A stretch of DNA of 36,912 nt from Mongoliitalea lutea (GTDB lineage: Bacteria; Bacteroidota; Bacteroidia; Cytophagales; Cyclobacteriaceae), in the NCBI RefSeq assembly GCF_014652135.1, contig NZ_BMYF01000009.1, positions 1 to 36,912 on the forward strand, written 5' to 3'. A program made the position numbers and the translations under genes. Positions 24,536 to 34,386 of the stretch are shown piece after piece; within the stretch, counting starts at the first letter, position 1, and the number at the start of each line of letters is the position of its first letter. The notes under the pieces were generated by a model, which had not been told where the DNA came from, did not search any database, and saw only the letters and a list, made by a program, of their open reading frames with translations.

Positions 24536-27238
24536 TTAATAATTTGCCGATAACTTTTTTAATTCCCTTTCTACTCTGTCAAGTTCTGCTTGAAGTCTTG
24601 CACGCTCTTTTTCAAGCTGACTTCTCTTGTCATCACCTCCTTGAGATTCATTTTTTCCTGCCCTATTTCCAACTGTAAATGACTTCACAAACTTTGCCCT
24701 GTCTGCTGATTTAATTACTCCTGCCAATTCTTCCACATTACCATCATACTTAATCGTGATGGTATATGGTGTTTCATCAATAGTTGGCTCGTGGTTTTTA
24801 AAATATTGCAGGTAAACATTGTAAGTACCATCTGGGGCTGTTCCTGGTCGCCAGAATATGTTTTCAATGGGGCTTTGACTGTCTGGAAATTCCACATTCA
24901 TGTCGATTTCTAATTGTCCACCACTGGAAACGGATCTGTTCTTATAAGAAATGGTTTGTCCAGTTGGATCTGTACATATGAGATCTAGGTCATTATAATT
25001 ATTCCAACTAAGTAAAATCTGGACATCACCTGTAGATGGTTTTGGAGCACAGTCTGGCTCTGCTCCTGACTGGACAAAATCCAACGCTTTGTCTACCTGT
25101 ATTAATTTACCTATCTGACCTCTCGTATATTTTCCTGTAGTTTGAAGGATACAAATAATCTGTTTGGAGGTCAAGGAATCATTTAAGCTTTTCATCAGGG
25201 CTACAGCACCAGATACTATAGGGGCAGCCATGCTAGTACCATCCATTGAAGTATATCCATTTTTACCTACTGTACTGTATATATTTACCCCTGGTGCTGA
25301 AACGGTGGACCGACTTCCATAATTACTGAAAGCAGCTTTTGATGGATTATTTCCATCTTGGTCTATAGCTGAAACTGTGATGAAAAGTTCTGGCCGCTGT
25401 AAAGCATCAATACCCGTCAAAACGTTATCATTTCCTGCAGCGATAACCAATGTTGAGTTATGATTGGCAGCAATTCTCATCACCCTTCTCCAAAGGCGCT
25501 CTTCTTCTTTAAAGCGATTTTGAATAAGTTCTTTCTGAGCATCCTCAGGAATTCTTGAAATTCCATTAAACTGAGAACCCAATGAAACATTCACTACATC
25601 TGCACCTTGATAGAGAGCATAAAGAATTCCATCCAATACAGAAGTAGTAGTCATCAGTCCATGTTCGTTTGCGACTTGAATTGGCATGAATCTGGATTCA
25701 GGAGCTATTCCCGAGATACCCTGTCCATTGTCAGCCGTAGCGAGAGCTATTCCTGCCACATGTGTTCCGTGGTCTTCTTTCTGGGCAAACACATTTGACG
25801 AATGTGACCAAACATTGTAAGGAGCAACTACTTTTTGCTTAAGCTCAGGATGCTGGAGATTGAAACCATTATCTACAATTGCAATCGAAATCTTACTAGA
25901 ACCTTTGGTGATTTCCCATGCTTCAAATGCATTTACTGCTTTCAAATACCATGATTTAGAGGCATCGCTTATAGCTGGATCATTGGGGATAGAGGCCCCT
26001 TCAAATAACGACTCATCAAAAACAAATAAATCAAAATCTGGAGCGAAAATAGTTGGAATTTCTTCCTTAATCTTTTCTCTTTCCTCAGTTGGAATTTCAA
26101 TCTGCATTCTCTTGACTACATTATCATAGTAAACAACTTGATACTTACTATCAGGGTATTTCTCTTTGAATGCTTTTGCCAAATCCATAATTGATTTGTC
26201 GTCATTTTCCATCAGAATATTGAGTCTATTCCCAATGATGTTTGGATTTCCAGGAATTATCTCTGGATTCTCTGGCAATGGTGCAAGAACTCCCTCATTT
26301 GGAGGCAAAACACCTTCAAATCCGGGAGGAGAAGGTTTGGGCGTATAGGGATTGTTTGGATCATATTTACCACCATCTTTCCCTACATTTGGATCATCTG
26401 CCAACCAACCTTGGTCATTTTCACTTAAAGCCCCTCCTCCATTAAAGGTTCTATTCGAATCACATCCTCGTAATAGGCTAAATAGTAAAAACAAAAGAAG
26501 CAACAGTAATAATAGCCAGAGTAGACTTCTTAAACACCCTCTACCAAAGAATAACCCTTTTAACCACTCAATAAATCTAAGGTGCCATGGCCTTTTTTTG
26601 GGCTTCTCTAGCTCTATTGGTACTTCGGGAGTAGGATTATCAATAACTTCAGGTTTGTCCTCTCTAATACCTGATGGTATTGGAGGTTCGGCAGGCTCAT
26701 CTGGCTCAATAGGTTCTACACTATCTACAGGGATGTCATTTTTTGTTGGAACTATAAGGTTTTTCCGTATTTCACTGATATCCTCCCTTAAATTCTCTTT
26801 TAGCTGTAGTCCCCAAACACCTAAAACAACTTTTTCATCATAACAATAGACAAACCTATTATCTATAAACTTGATTGTCTTTGATAAAAAATCGGCTTTT
26901 AATTTCTCATTCCCTTTGTTAAGCCCATCGATAACTTGTTTATAATGTTGGAGCGTTTTATTTAAAATTTCCTTATACTTATCTCCTTCAATTCCAGTAA
27001 GCTCAGAAAGAATTTTTGGTTGGTCCTTGCTTTTTTTTCCATGAAATGTAACTGATAGATTTTCCTCAGTTACAGGATGGGAGATAAAGGAGCGAAACTC
27101 CTCATCAATATTATTACCAATAATATTATCTAAAGCATCAAAGCGTTCAAAAAGCACTTTCCCTTCAACTCCCTGAGTGCTTTTGAAGTATTTTATTTCT
27201 ATCCTACAAAGAGGTATTTTATTTATAACCTTCGACAT
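24536..27238 (-). CDS. Membrane-anchored subtilisin-like (S8) protease with DUF2135-like domain
   Basis: A 900-residue protease. Residues 1-~230 are cytoplasmic; a basic stretch (KKRPWHLRFIEWLKG) precedes one TM helix (about 237-256, very Leu-rich). A Gly/Pro linker and an I9-like prodomain (about 346-402) follow, then the S8 catalytic domain with D456 (AIVDNGF), H490 (DHGTHVAG), oxyanion N603 (AAGNDN) and S669 (DGTSMAAP). All catalytic residues are present. Residues ~738-860 resemble the YfaP/DUF2135 beta domain (YNDLDLICTDPTG, SSGGQLEIDM). The end (about 870-900) is a short coiled coil. The positive-inside rule puts the protease in the periplasm. Its ATG overlaps the stop of the SrfC-like gene by one base. 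A cytoplasmic N-domain on a periplasmic protease suggests control from inside. Confidence 0.88.
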   Translation of the reverse strand: MSKVINKIPLCRIEIKYFKSTQGVEGKVLFERFDALDNIIGNNIDEEFRSFISHPVTEENLSVTFHGKKSKDQPKILSELTGIEGDKYKEILNKTLQHYKQVIDGLNKGNEKLKADFLSKTIKFIDNRFVYCYDEKVVLGVWGLQLKENLREDISEIRKNLIVPTKNDIPVDSVEPIEPDEPAEPPIPSGIREDKPEVIDNPTPEVPIELEKPKKRPWHLRFIEWLKGLFFGRGCLRSLLWLLLLLLLLFLLFSLLRGCDSNRTFNGGGALSENDQGWLADDPNVGKDGGKYDPNNPYTPKPSPPGFEGVLPPNEGVLAPLPENPEIIPGNPNIIGNRLNILMENDDKSIMDLAKAFKEKYPDSKYQVVYYDNVVKRMQIEIPTEEREKIKEEIPTIFAPDFDLFVFDESLFEGASIPNDPAISDASKSWYLKAVNAFEAWEITKGSSKISIAIVDNGFNLQHPELKQKVVAPYNVWSHSSNVFAQKEDHGTHVAGIALATADNGQGISGIAPESRFMPIQVANEHGLMTTTSVLDGILYALYQGADVVNVSLGSQFNGISRIPEDAQKELIQNRFKEEERLWRRVMRIAANHNSTLVIAAGNDNVLTGIDALQRPELFITVSAIDQDGNNPSKAAFSNYGSRSTVSAPGVNIYSTVGKNGYTSMDGTSMAAPIVSGAVALMKSLNDSLTSKQIICILQTTGKYTRGQIGKLIQVDKALDFVQSGAEPDCAPKPSTGDVQILLSWNNYNDLDLICTDPTGQTISYKNRSVSSGGQLEIDMNVEFPDSQSPIENIFWRPGTAPDGTYNVYLQYFKNHEPTIDETPYTITIKYDGNVEELAGVIKSADRAKFVKSFTVGNRAGKNESQGGDDKRSQLEKERARLQAELDRVERELKKLSANY

Positions 27239-30078
27239 TATTGGTCAGCATTTAATGCTTTTGCTTTATCAATAATTTTAGCAAGCTCATTATTGGCTTG
27301 CACATTGTAATTTGGAATATCGCATACGGACACAAATCCAATTTTTAATTTATTGTACCAAGTCAAGTAATTTTGGTAGTGTGGCATAAACTTCATTTCA
27401 CTTGGATTTTGCTGAATGATATCAGTCCAGTTTTCCACTCTTTCAAAAAGCTCCTCTATAGAAGTATGAGTTGAATCATCTGATTGTGAAAAATTTAAAC
27501 CTAACTTGCTTTTTTCGTTGGCTTGGACTAAATCGGACAATTGAGAACTATCAAAATACTCTAAACCAACGCTCAATATTGCATTATTTAATATTTCTGA
27601 ACTAATATCAGCAATAATTTCAAACGGTATTTCGGTTTTGAAAACACCGTCCACATGACTTCTTATTCTCTCTGCAATTATTTTAGAAAGTTTAATTTTT
27701 TCAAATAGTTGCTGGTACATTTCTATTAAATCATGAAAAGCGCTTGAATTATCTCCGCCTAAAATAGTTTGTATATATTTTTTTTCATGAAGGGCTATGT
27801 ATACAAACCAGTATTCCAGTAATTCCTCGGAAAGCTGTTGTGCACTGTTTTTTATTCTATTGATATTTCCGACCAACAACTCATCCAAATCAATATTTTT
27901 TAATGCCAACTCTTGCTCAAAATTATTTTTTTCCTCTTCAGTATTTCTTTCATAGTGGGCACATAATCTCTCAAAGTACGTTCCCTTAGTATCACCAGGA
28001 AGTACGGGGACTTGCATTCTGTAGGTACTATATATGTCTAAATTGACCACATCCCTATGCTCGATATCATCAATTTTCTTTTTAAATAATTCAAGAACAA
28101 GTCCTTCATTAATCATGAAATCTTTGATCAACCTACCAAAGTTTTTGATTCCGTCAGCACTAAAAGCTGTGTCCAATAGTAATTGAATACTTCCAGCTTT
28201 GGATTTGGCTTTTTGTAACTGTTCATCTTTATCATTGCTATGATAATATTTGAATAACTCAGTATTCAAGGCATTTAAAATCTCTTGGAGCTCTACCTGT
28301 ATTCGTGCTTTTCTAGCTTCGTTTATATTTTCACTCGCTATTGTCAAGTTTTTAATAATTAAATCAGTCCCATCTTTATTGACAGTAGCTGCTTCATCCC
28401 ATGATTGATTCGGATCGGGAAAATGTTTTTTTACAAATGGGTAGTTTAGAAATGATTCTTTAAGTCTTTCTCTAAAATCAGGAAATCCTGCTGGTTTTAT
28501 CTCCGTAGTTTCCCTTTTCAATTTCTGATAGTCATTGAAAATATTTTTTGAATAATTAAAATCCCTCAATAAATAGATATTATTAAAATTTTGATGTGTC
28601 TTAGTCCAGTTATTGAACCAACCATACGTCTCACTATTCAAAATCTGTACAGATAGGGTTTTTTCAAACCGTTGTTGCCATCTGTAATTTAATGATGTTA
28701 AATCTTGAGATGAATCATGTATATTATTATACTCCAAATTGATATTGAAGAACGTACCGACTATAAACAGAGGTGAAATCTTTGAATTTTCTATAAATCT
28801 TTCCCTTTTCTCAGGAGTGTCACCTATAAATTTTTTTATCCATGAATTAAGCATTTCTGGAATTGATCTAGCACCAGGTTGATCATGCTTTGCACATAGC
28901 ATAAAAACATTTATCTTTTCAGCCTCAGAGTATTTATTAAAAAGATAAGCAACTTTTCCACGAAGCAATAATTCCCACACATTTTCATTTTTTATATCAG
29001 CTTCTCCAAGCGTTAACCTTCCACGTGCACCTGGGAAATCCAATAAATCAGTTTCTCTTAAAAATGGCTTAGTTTCAAGTAGCGACTTATCTTGTGGAAA
29101 TATTAATTCTGACGATAGCGCACACAAAAATGATTTCTTTATTATCATATTTTTCTCTAAAATGCCTTCCATCCATATAGCTGGCGTATCCTCCCTATAA
29201 TCAACTTCAATTTTTTTATCAGTAGAGGAATATATTTCTTTTATTCTTTCAACGTCTAATAATGTTCCATGCTTTCGTAAAACAGCTTCTATTGGAAGAT
29301 ACACTGATGGAGTAAAATTCATTCTATCATATTCTGAAATCAAATCACGAAAAAGCATCGTGAAAATTGGGTTATGATTCCATAAATAGGAAAAAATATT
29401 CTTCCACTCGTTAGGTCTCGTTTTAGCAATAAAGAAAGACACTTCTTCAAAAAAATTCGATGTTAAAATATTTGATGCTTTGTTTGAAAAGTGCTCTTTG
29501 AAGTATTCTTGAATATCTAAAATATCATCTTCATTTAAAAATGATTGATGATAATTGATGTTCCTTAATTCATTTTTTAAGTTCTTTATAGCAGAATTAA
29601 CTTCTTCAGTACCTAACACTGTGCCAATATCTGCTTTAATATCGTTGTAATAACTATCGCACAGAACTAAAATTATGTCAGCAGGACTTAATAGATTGGC
29701 TTGAATTGGGTATTTTAAATTAATTGGTTTAGCCTTTATCGAAAACCTAGACACTAGACTAGTTGATTCACTCCCTCCTCCAAAAGGGTTTATTTCTTCT
29801 AGAAAGTTAAAGTGATTACCAGATTCATCTTTTATTCCAAAAGCCTTTTCAGGAGATGATAAGAGATTGTTGACCAAATAGGATTTACCTACTTGACTTT
29901 CTCCATAAATCGCCACTGCTGGGTTACTCTCAACGGCAAATTTTTTCCTGTTTAATTTTCTTCGAAAGTTTACTAGTTTCCTGTAGGATTGTTTTTGTTT
30001 TTCCCCATCAAGAGACGTTGAAATCCATGTTAAAGAATCTTCTACTATATCTAATTGATTTTGAATATAATTTCTCAC
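27238..30078 (-). CDS. SrfC-like large P-loop GTPase
   Basis: A 946-residue protein whose N-terminal part is a dynamin-like or SrfC ('virulence factor') P-loop NTPase: Walker A GESQVGKS (59-66), a switch-I-like GGSESTS (101-107) and a G3 motif LLDFPGARGR (345-354), the last being characteristic of the SrfC family as I recall it. The rest is helical and extended, with no transmembrane helix. In enterobacteria srfC follows srfB in the srfABC locus, whose biochemical role is unresolved; here the same order is kept with a 12-bp gap. A membrane-associated mechanical or switch GTPase is the likely role. It overlaps the protease start by one base. Confidence 0.75.
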   Translation of the reverse strand: MRNYIQNQLDIVEDSLTWISTSLDGEKQKQSYRKLVNFRRKLNRKKFAVESNPAVAIYGESQVGKSYLVNNLLSSPEKAFGIKDESGNHFNFLEEINPFGGGSESTSLVSRFSIKAKPINLKYPIQANLLSPADIILVLCDSYYNDIKADIGTVLGTEEVNSAIKNLKNELRNINYHQSFLNEDDILDIQEYFKEHFSNKASNILTSNFFEEVSFFIAKTRPNEWKNIFSYLWNHNPIFTMLFRDLISEYDRMNFTPSVYLPIEAVLRKHGTLLDVERIKEIYSSTDKKIEVDYREDTPAIWMEGILEKNMIIKKSFLCALSSELIFPQDKSLLETKPFLRETDLLDFPGARGRLTLGEADIKNENVWELLLRGKVAYLFNKYSEAEKINVFMLCAKHDQPGARSIPEMLNSWIKKFIGDTPEKRERFIENSKISPLFIVGTFFNINLEYNNIHDSSQDLTSLNYRWQQRFEKTLSVQILNSETYGWFNNWTKTHQNFNNIYLLRDFNYSKNIFNDYQKLKRETTEIKPAGFPDFRERLKESFLNYPFVKKHFPDPNQSWDEAATVNKDGTDLIIKNLTIASENINEARKARIQVELQEILNALNTELFKYYHSNDKDEQLQKAKSKAGSIQLLLDTAFSADGIKNFGRLIKDFMINEGLVLELFKKKIDDIEHRDVVNLDIYSTYRMQVPVLPGDTKGTYFERLCAHYERNTEEEKNNFEQELALKNIDLDELLVGNINRIKNSAQQLSEELLEYWFVYIALHEKKYIQTILGGDNSSAFHDLIEMYQQLFEKIKLSKIIAERIRSHVDGVFKTEIPFEIIADISSEILNNAILSVGLEYFDSSQLSDLVQANEKSKLGLNFSQSDDSTHTSIEELFERVENWTDIIQQNPSEMKFMPHYQNYLTWYNKLKIGFVSVCDIPNYNVQANNELAKIIDKAKALNADQ

Positions 30079-30090
30079 GTGGCCTACTAA

Positions 30091-33000
30091 TTAATTATTG
30101 ACATTTAAAGAAAAAATCCCTGAGTCCAACCAGAAGTCATCCAACTCACTCATACTTTGAACATTAAGGGTAAAAAGATTTTTAGAAAGCACATTACCTT
30201 CTTTATCAACTATTTCCTCAATCTTAAGCATTTCAACATCTTCTTGTACATCTCGAGAAAGTGTAATTTTAAGAGGTGTCTTTTTCCTTATTTTACTTTT
30301 TTCCTCTTCTATTCCAATCTGTACGGCATGGTCATCACATTCATCGTCAAGTCTCCCTTTTACTCGATCCTCTATTTTAAAGTCGTCGAAGTTGAAGGTA
30401 TAAAATGGTCTTGAAGGGTAGGATGAAATATCTAGTTGACGTACTCCTATTCGTAAAGGTAGTGTTGGCACACTAATGGTCACATGGTTTACCTCCGGAG
30501 TTATAAAAGTTTCTGAATAATTTAGTTTTTCATTCAAAATCCCAAAATAATTTGTTGTGGGAGTTAGCTTCTCCTTCAAATCATCAAGGTTTAGCTTAAA
30601 TCCATTCAATCCACCATTTTCTGCTTTGTTCCCTATCAAAGCACCAGTAGTAATGATAGACTTTGGATTTAAAAATTTACCATTTCCATCAATGAATTTA
30701 TATCGTTTGTCTTCTGGATACCACCTGCCTACTCTATAATCATTCACGGTTTTTAGGCGATTTGGGGAAATGGCATAGTGTTTTAAAAATAATTCTGTTA
30801 ATGGTCTTAAAGATGTGGGTCTACCTGATAGAAGAACGATATCACATTTATAGAATGATAGTAGAGACGATATTTTCCCCGTAAGAGAATCAAAAGTTTT
30901 CTCTACTATGGATGAAATCACCTGCTTTTCATAATGCCACTGAATTGATTCTAGGCTAAATCCAAAATGCGAAGTGAAGTGATTTAGAACATTCTGAGAA
31001 GGGGGATTCCTTTCAAAAAGTTCACTAAAGTTGATTATTTTGCTTTCTACAATATCTTCTTTTAATAATTCCAAAAAGTATGAAACAATTGGTACGGAGA
31101 CCTGAATGTTAAAGTCACTTCTTAATTTTCTGTTTCTGAAAGAAACCCCAACATTTGTCCCCAAAAAGGGATGTAGGTATTCAACTGGCTTTTTTCCAAG
31201 ACTGAGAAGTTTTTTTTCAATTGGAGAATATTTCCCTTCAATTATTAATTGATGAATTAGCTCTTTCATCAGATCATCCCCAGCTTTGTAGAAACTTTCC
31301 CAATAGAGTGGTACTGGTGTTAAGGTACATCTTTCACTACTATCATACTTGTAAGCAGCAATCATTACATCAGTAGTTCCTGCACCAATATCAACTGACC
31401 CTATTGTTAGAGATTTCTCATGATAGCCAGATAAGTCAGCCCTTACTTTCCCGTAAAAGTCAAAATACTCCTTTACATTATTCATGTAACGCTGACCAAT
31501 TTCAGCATATAGATAGACAAATTGAGCGGCAGTAGCTTCATCATAAATCCAGTCTTCAGGAGTATCAGTGGAAGATTTTTTGATGGAAGGAATGACTTGA
31601 ATAATATTTTTTATCTCTTTTTCATCTTGTGGTTTATTGTGACTTTTTTTAAAATATCTATTTAGAATAACTGCTGCATCTTCTGCGCATTTCCTAAGGG
31701 AACGTTGTTCTACTCTTGACATTGCTGTTGGACAGGTTACAATAATTTTTTTTATTTGCCTCGGAAGTGATTCATTGCCCCAATGCTTTCTTTGTTCATA
31801 GCTATTGATTTGCATATTTGCTTGAGCCAGAATTTCGAGAAAAGCCAAGGTCATTAAGGCTCTCCTAGAATATTGCATCAGTACTCCTCCCTCACCAGAT
31901 AAATTTAGTGAACCATCCAAATTCAGCTGTTCAGAAATCCCTCGGATAAAAAATGGCTCGGATGATTCGCCTTCCAATTTTATAAATTCCCATTCTTGCT
32001 TACTTTGCCTTTCATCCCAAAGAAACCTTTTTGGACTTGAAAAGGTACTTGTTTTCTCTGTACCAGTATTGAGATTGACTGCTTGGTGGATTAAATTATT
32101 TGCTTCTTTACCTAGGCGAAGCTTACTTGGAAAGATAAATTGATTACTATTCGCTAACCCAAATGCCCCACCAAAATCTGCCTTCCTAAAAGCAAGCCTC
32201 ATGTCAAATGATTCTTTATACTTTTTTAATTTACCATCTTGAACTGGGTTAGAAAAATCTTGGAGTTCAACTGGACTCATTTTGGTAAAGTCTCCGTCAT
32301 CAAAAAGAACCGCACATGTCCTTGAATTACCAATATCAACAACTAAATCTACGTTCCCATATGCTACATTGAAATTATTAAACAAGGTAATTTCTGGTAA
32401 TATGCCCTTTTTCTGAATATAATTAATAATCAATATATATTGAGCCAAATACGTTAATTTAGGTTTCTGACCTTTTAGGTCAGCAATATTTTCGACTTCA
32501 TGAAACTTCCTTAATAAATATTTATCAATCCATTCACAGTTATTACTATCAGATAAATATCCTAATAATTTATACTCATCATTGCACAAAGCAAAACTCC
32601 TTGTTTTTTCAAAGTCACTAGAAAAAACAGGGGTTTCAAATAACTCGTCATCTTCAAATCCTTCTTCTTCATTCGATGTTTTTGTATCAAATGCAATAAG
32701 AATGTCAAATTCCTTTTTACCACCTACCTGATTTGTAGGAATTAATTTAAACCTACACCAATTAGTTGGACCAAATCCTGATTTTTTCCCAATTAAATAG
32801 AAAAATGGCATTGGGAGCCACGTATTTTCAAACTTAGCCCAATTAACTTTATTCAACCCTACATCAAAACAACCATCATTATCTTCGCTACTTCCATCGA
32901 TGGAAATAATTTTAAAGTTGTCACTTTCAAAATCATCCTTAATTGTCTCCCAGTTATCTGTAACCACACCATTTTTTACATATCCTAAAGAAGAAAGATT

Positions 33001-33171
33001 TTGCTTTTTCACCCATAAACCATCGTCAGAAAAATAGTGTGCTAGCTCTAGCTTCAATTGTTGATCTTTGGTATCATACCATTCGTGAAAATACATTTTG
33101 AATTTGTCATTAGGCTCAATGTGCAGTTTTTCGTGAAAAAGCTGTATGCCAGTATTAGCTATTAAATTCAT
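30091..33171 (-). CDS. SrfB-like protein, actin/Hsp70-fold ATPase
   Basis: A 1026-residue cytoplasmic protein, first gene of the nine-gene operon. It carries the three actin/Hsp70-fold ATPase motifs: phosphate-1 LVVDIGNSRTCAVLF (276-290), connect-1 YDEATAAQFVYLY (543-555) and phosphate-2 GSVDIGAGTTDVMI (591-604), plus an adenosine motif VLLSGRPTSLRP (779-790). Size and motifs match the SrfB family. The first ~270 residues form a separate mixed domain; the last ~150 form a beta-rich tail. As a likely nucleotide-dependent chaperone or polymerising switch it would pair with the SrfC-like GTPase. The ATG at 33171 has no strong Shine-Dalgarno, as usual in Bacteroidota. A ~180-bp gap upstream probably holds the operon promoter, but no convincing -33/-7 pair is visible. 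Confidence 0.78.
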   Translation of the reverse strand: MNLIANTGIQLFHEKLHIEPNDKFKMYFHEWYDTKDQQLKLELAHYFSDDGLWVKKQNLSSLGYVKNGVVTDNWETIKDDFESDNFKIISIDGSSEDNDGCFDVGLNKVNWAKFENTWLPMPFFYLIGKKSGFGPTNWCRFKLIPTNQVGGKKEFDILIAFDTKTSNEEEGFEDDELFETPVFSSDFEKTRSFALCNDEYKLLGYLSDSNNCEWIDKYLLRKFHEVENIADLKGQKPKLTYLAQYILIINYIQKKGILPEITLFNNFNVAYGNVDLVVDIGNSRTCAVLFDDGDFTKMSPVELQDFSNPVQDGKLKKYKESFDMRLAFRKADFGGAFGLANSNQFIFPSKLRLGKEANNLIHQAVNLNTGTEKTSTFSSPKRFLWDERQSKQEWEFIKLEGESSEPFFIRGISEQLNLDGSLNLSGEGGVLMQYSRRALMTLAFLEILAQANMQINSYEQRKHWGNESLPRQIKKIIVTCPTAMSRVEQRSLRKCAEDAAVILNRYFKKSHNKPQDEKEIKNIIQVIPSIKKSSTDTPEDWIYDEATAAQFVYLYAEIGQRYMNNVKEYFDFYGKVRADLSGYHEKSLTIGSVDIGAGTTDVMIAAYKYDSSERCTLTPVPLYWESFYKAGDDLMKELIHQLIIEGKYSPIEKKLLSLGKKPVEYLHPFLGTNVGVSFRNRKLRSDFNIQVSVPIVSYFLELLKEDIVESKIINFSELFERNPPSQNVLNHFTSHFGFSLESIQWHYEKQVISSIVEKTFDSLTGKISSLLSFYKCDIVLLSGRPTSLRPLTELFLKHYAISPNRLKTVNDYRVGRWYPEDKRYKFIDGNGKFLNPKSIITTGALIGNKAENGGLNGFKLNLDDLKEKLTPTTNYFGILNEKLNYSETFITPEVNHVTISVPTLPLRIGVRQLDISSYPSRPFYTFNFDDFKIEDRVKGRLDDECDDHAVQIGIEEEKSKIRKKTPLKITLSRDVQEDVEMLKIEEIVDKEGNVLSKNLFTLNVQSMSELDDFWLDSGIFSLNVNN

Positions 33172-33351
33172 GGTGGCTGAAAATCTATTTTGTTAGCGTG
33201 AACAATATAAGTAAAAAAAATATTTAAAAACCATCAATTTAGTATTCGTTGAAAAACAGACCAAAAGTGTCGATTTTTACAAATAAGCGTTAAAGCACAT
33301 TCCTGAAAACCGGCGATTTGGTCTATCAACCAAACTCATTTCTGGCTCAAC
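33172..33351 (-). promoter_or_regulatory. Gap upstream of the nine-gene operon, with one hairpin
   Basis: This 180-bp AT-rich gap separates the lipoprotein gene from the operon, both on the minus strand. TTTGGT-CTATCA-ACCAAA (33317-33334) is a perfect 6-bp inverted repeat 18 bp after the lipoprotein gene stop; it may be a weak terminator or an operator, since no U-run follows directly. A TATATTGT at 33202-33209 (minus strand) loosely resembles the Bacteroidota -7 box about 30 bp before the start codon. The operon promoter presumably lies here. Confidence 0.35.
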
Positions 33352-34215
33352 CTAAAACCTCCTCACCCCCACTTCCCTCAACCAAAACCGCTTGTGCCAG
33401 AAGATCCCGGACTGGGGAATTTTGAACCAAGGGCTGATCCCGGAATGTCCACTTTTGACGATATGAACCGACTGGGCGGGGGTAAAGCCTTGGGCAAGGA
33501 GGTAGATGAATTCACCTTTGGCATTTTTGGCTTTGTCCACAATAATCACTGCATGGCCAGGACTGCCAGGTTGGACGATGACATCTCCAATTTGGTACTC
33601 GCTTTTGCGGTTCACTTGTTTCATATCTCTATGCAAGGAAATGGTCCCCGCATACATAAAGACAAAATCCAAATAGCGTCGGAAAGCCTCATAGGAATTG
33701 TCAGCAGCAGCCGTTTGCTTGAAACTCACCTGATTCCCCTTCACCTCCGGACGCATACCCGAAGCATAGGCTGACCAAGCATAGGTATGGCCTGATGTAA
33801 AGTTGAAAGCGATTTGGTCTTCTTGATTCTTGTTCCATAGGTACTCCGCCCGCAAGCGGATAATGGCATCCGCACATTGCTGCAAGTCTTTCTTGCCCAC
33901 ATCTATATCCAATACCGCCACATGGCTTCTTTGATCAGAAATGGGTTTGCCGGTATAATCCAGCACAGGCGAGCCAGGCGGTAGTAAGGGAAAGTCCTGC
34001 AAATAAGCCTCCCAGCTTCCCGATGGTGCCTTAGTTTTTTGATAGCCCTTGGGAGCAGGGAAACGCTCGTAGATCGTCCTAGCGGAATTATTTTCCGCTA
34101 GCTCAGCTGTATCAAAAGTATCCGAATATCTATCTTTACACGCAGCCAACACCAACAAACCCGGAAAAAGAATAAACAGTAACAAGGCCGAACCCAGCCT
34201 CCATTGATTTATCAT
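33352..34215 (-). CDS. DUF4846-type lipoprotein
   Basis: A 287-residue protein with a lipoprotein signal peptide: the hydrophobic stretch ends in the lipobox LAAC with the acylated Cys at 26. The body matches the DUF4846 family of Bacteroidota: VLDYTGKPISDQRSHVAVLD, then the conserved DLQQCADAIIRLRAEYLW, the FNFTSG segment, and the C-terminal GDVIVQPGSPGHAVIIVDKA with a His that may be catalytic or ligand-binding. Function is not known. Its GC content is clearly higher than that of the operon downstream, and the 180-bp gap makes it a separate unit. It is a probable chromosomal-backbone gene. Confidence 0.85.
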   Translation of the reverse strand: MINQWRLGSALLLFILFPGLLVLAACKDRYSDTFDTAELAENNSARTIYERFPAPKGYQKTKAPSGSWEAYLQDFPLLPPGSPVLDYTGKPISDQRSHVAVLDIDVGKKDLQQCADAIIRLRAEYLWNKNQEDQIAFNFTSGHTYAWSAYASGMRPEVKGNQVSFKQTAAADNSYEAFRRYLDFVFMYAGTISLHRDMKQVNRKSEYQIGDVIVQPGSPGHAVIIVDKAKNAKGEFIYLLAQGFTPAQSVHIVKSGHSGISPWFKIPQSGIFWHKRFWLREVGVRRF

Positions 34216-34386
34216 AGTTTAATCAAATAACGTTGCCAAAATATCAAAAAACGAACTATGTAGTATATCCGAAAATCAAAAAATCTCCACGCAAAAAATA
34301 AGCGACTGATTCTTAAGCCTAAAATTTTAATCCATAACGATACAAGAAGTAAAAATAGTTTGTAGCTAGCATTCGTCAAGCATCCA

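Noticed and set aside
26352-26843. 163-codon plus-strand frame opposite the protease gene
   Set aside because: It is antisense to the Pro-rich linker and TM region of the protease; its Ser/Gly richness reflects that composition.
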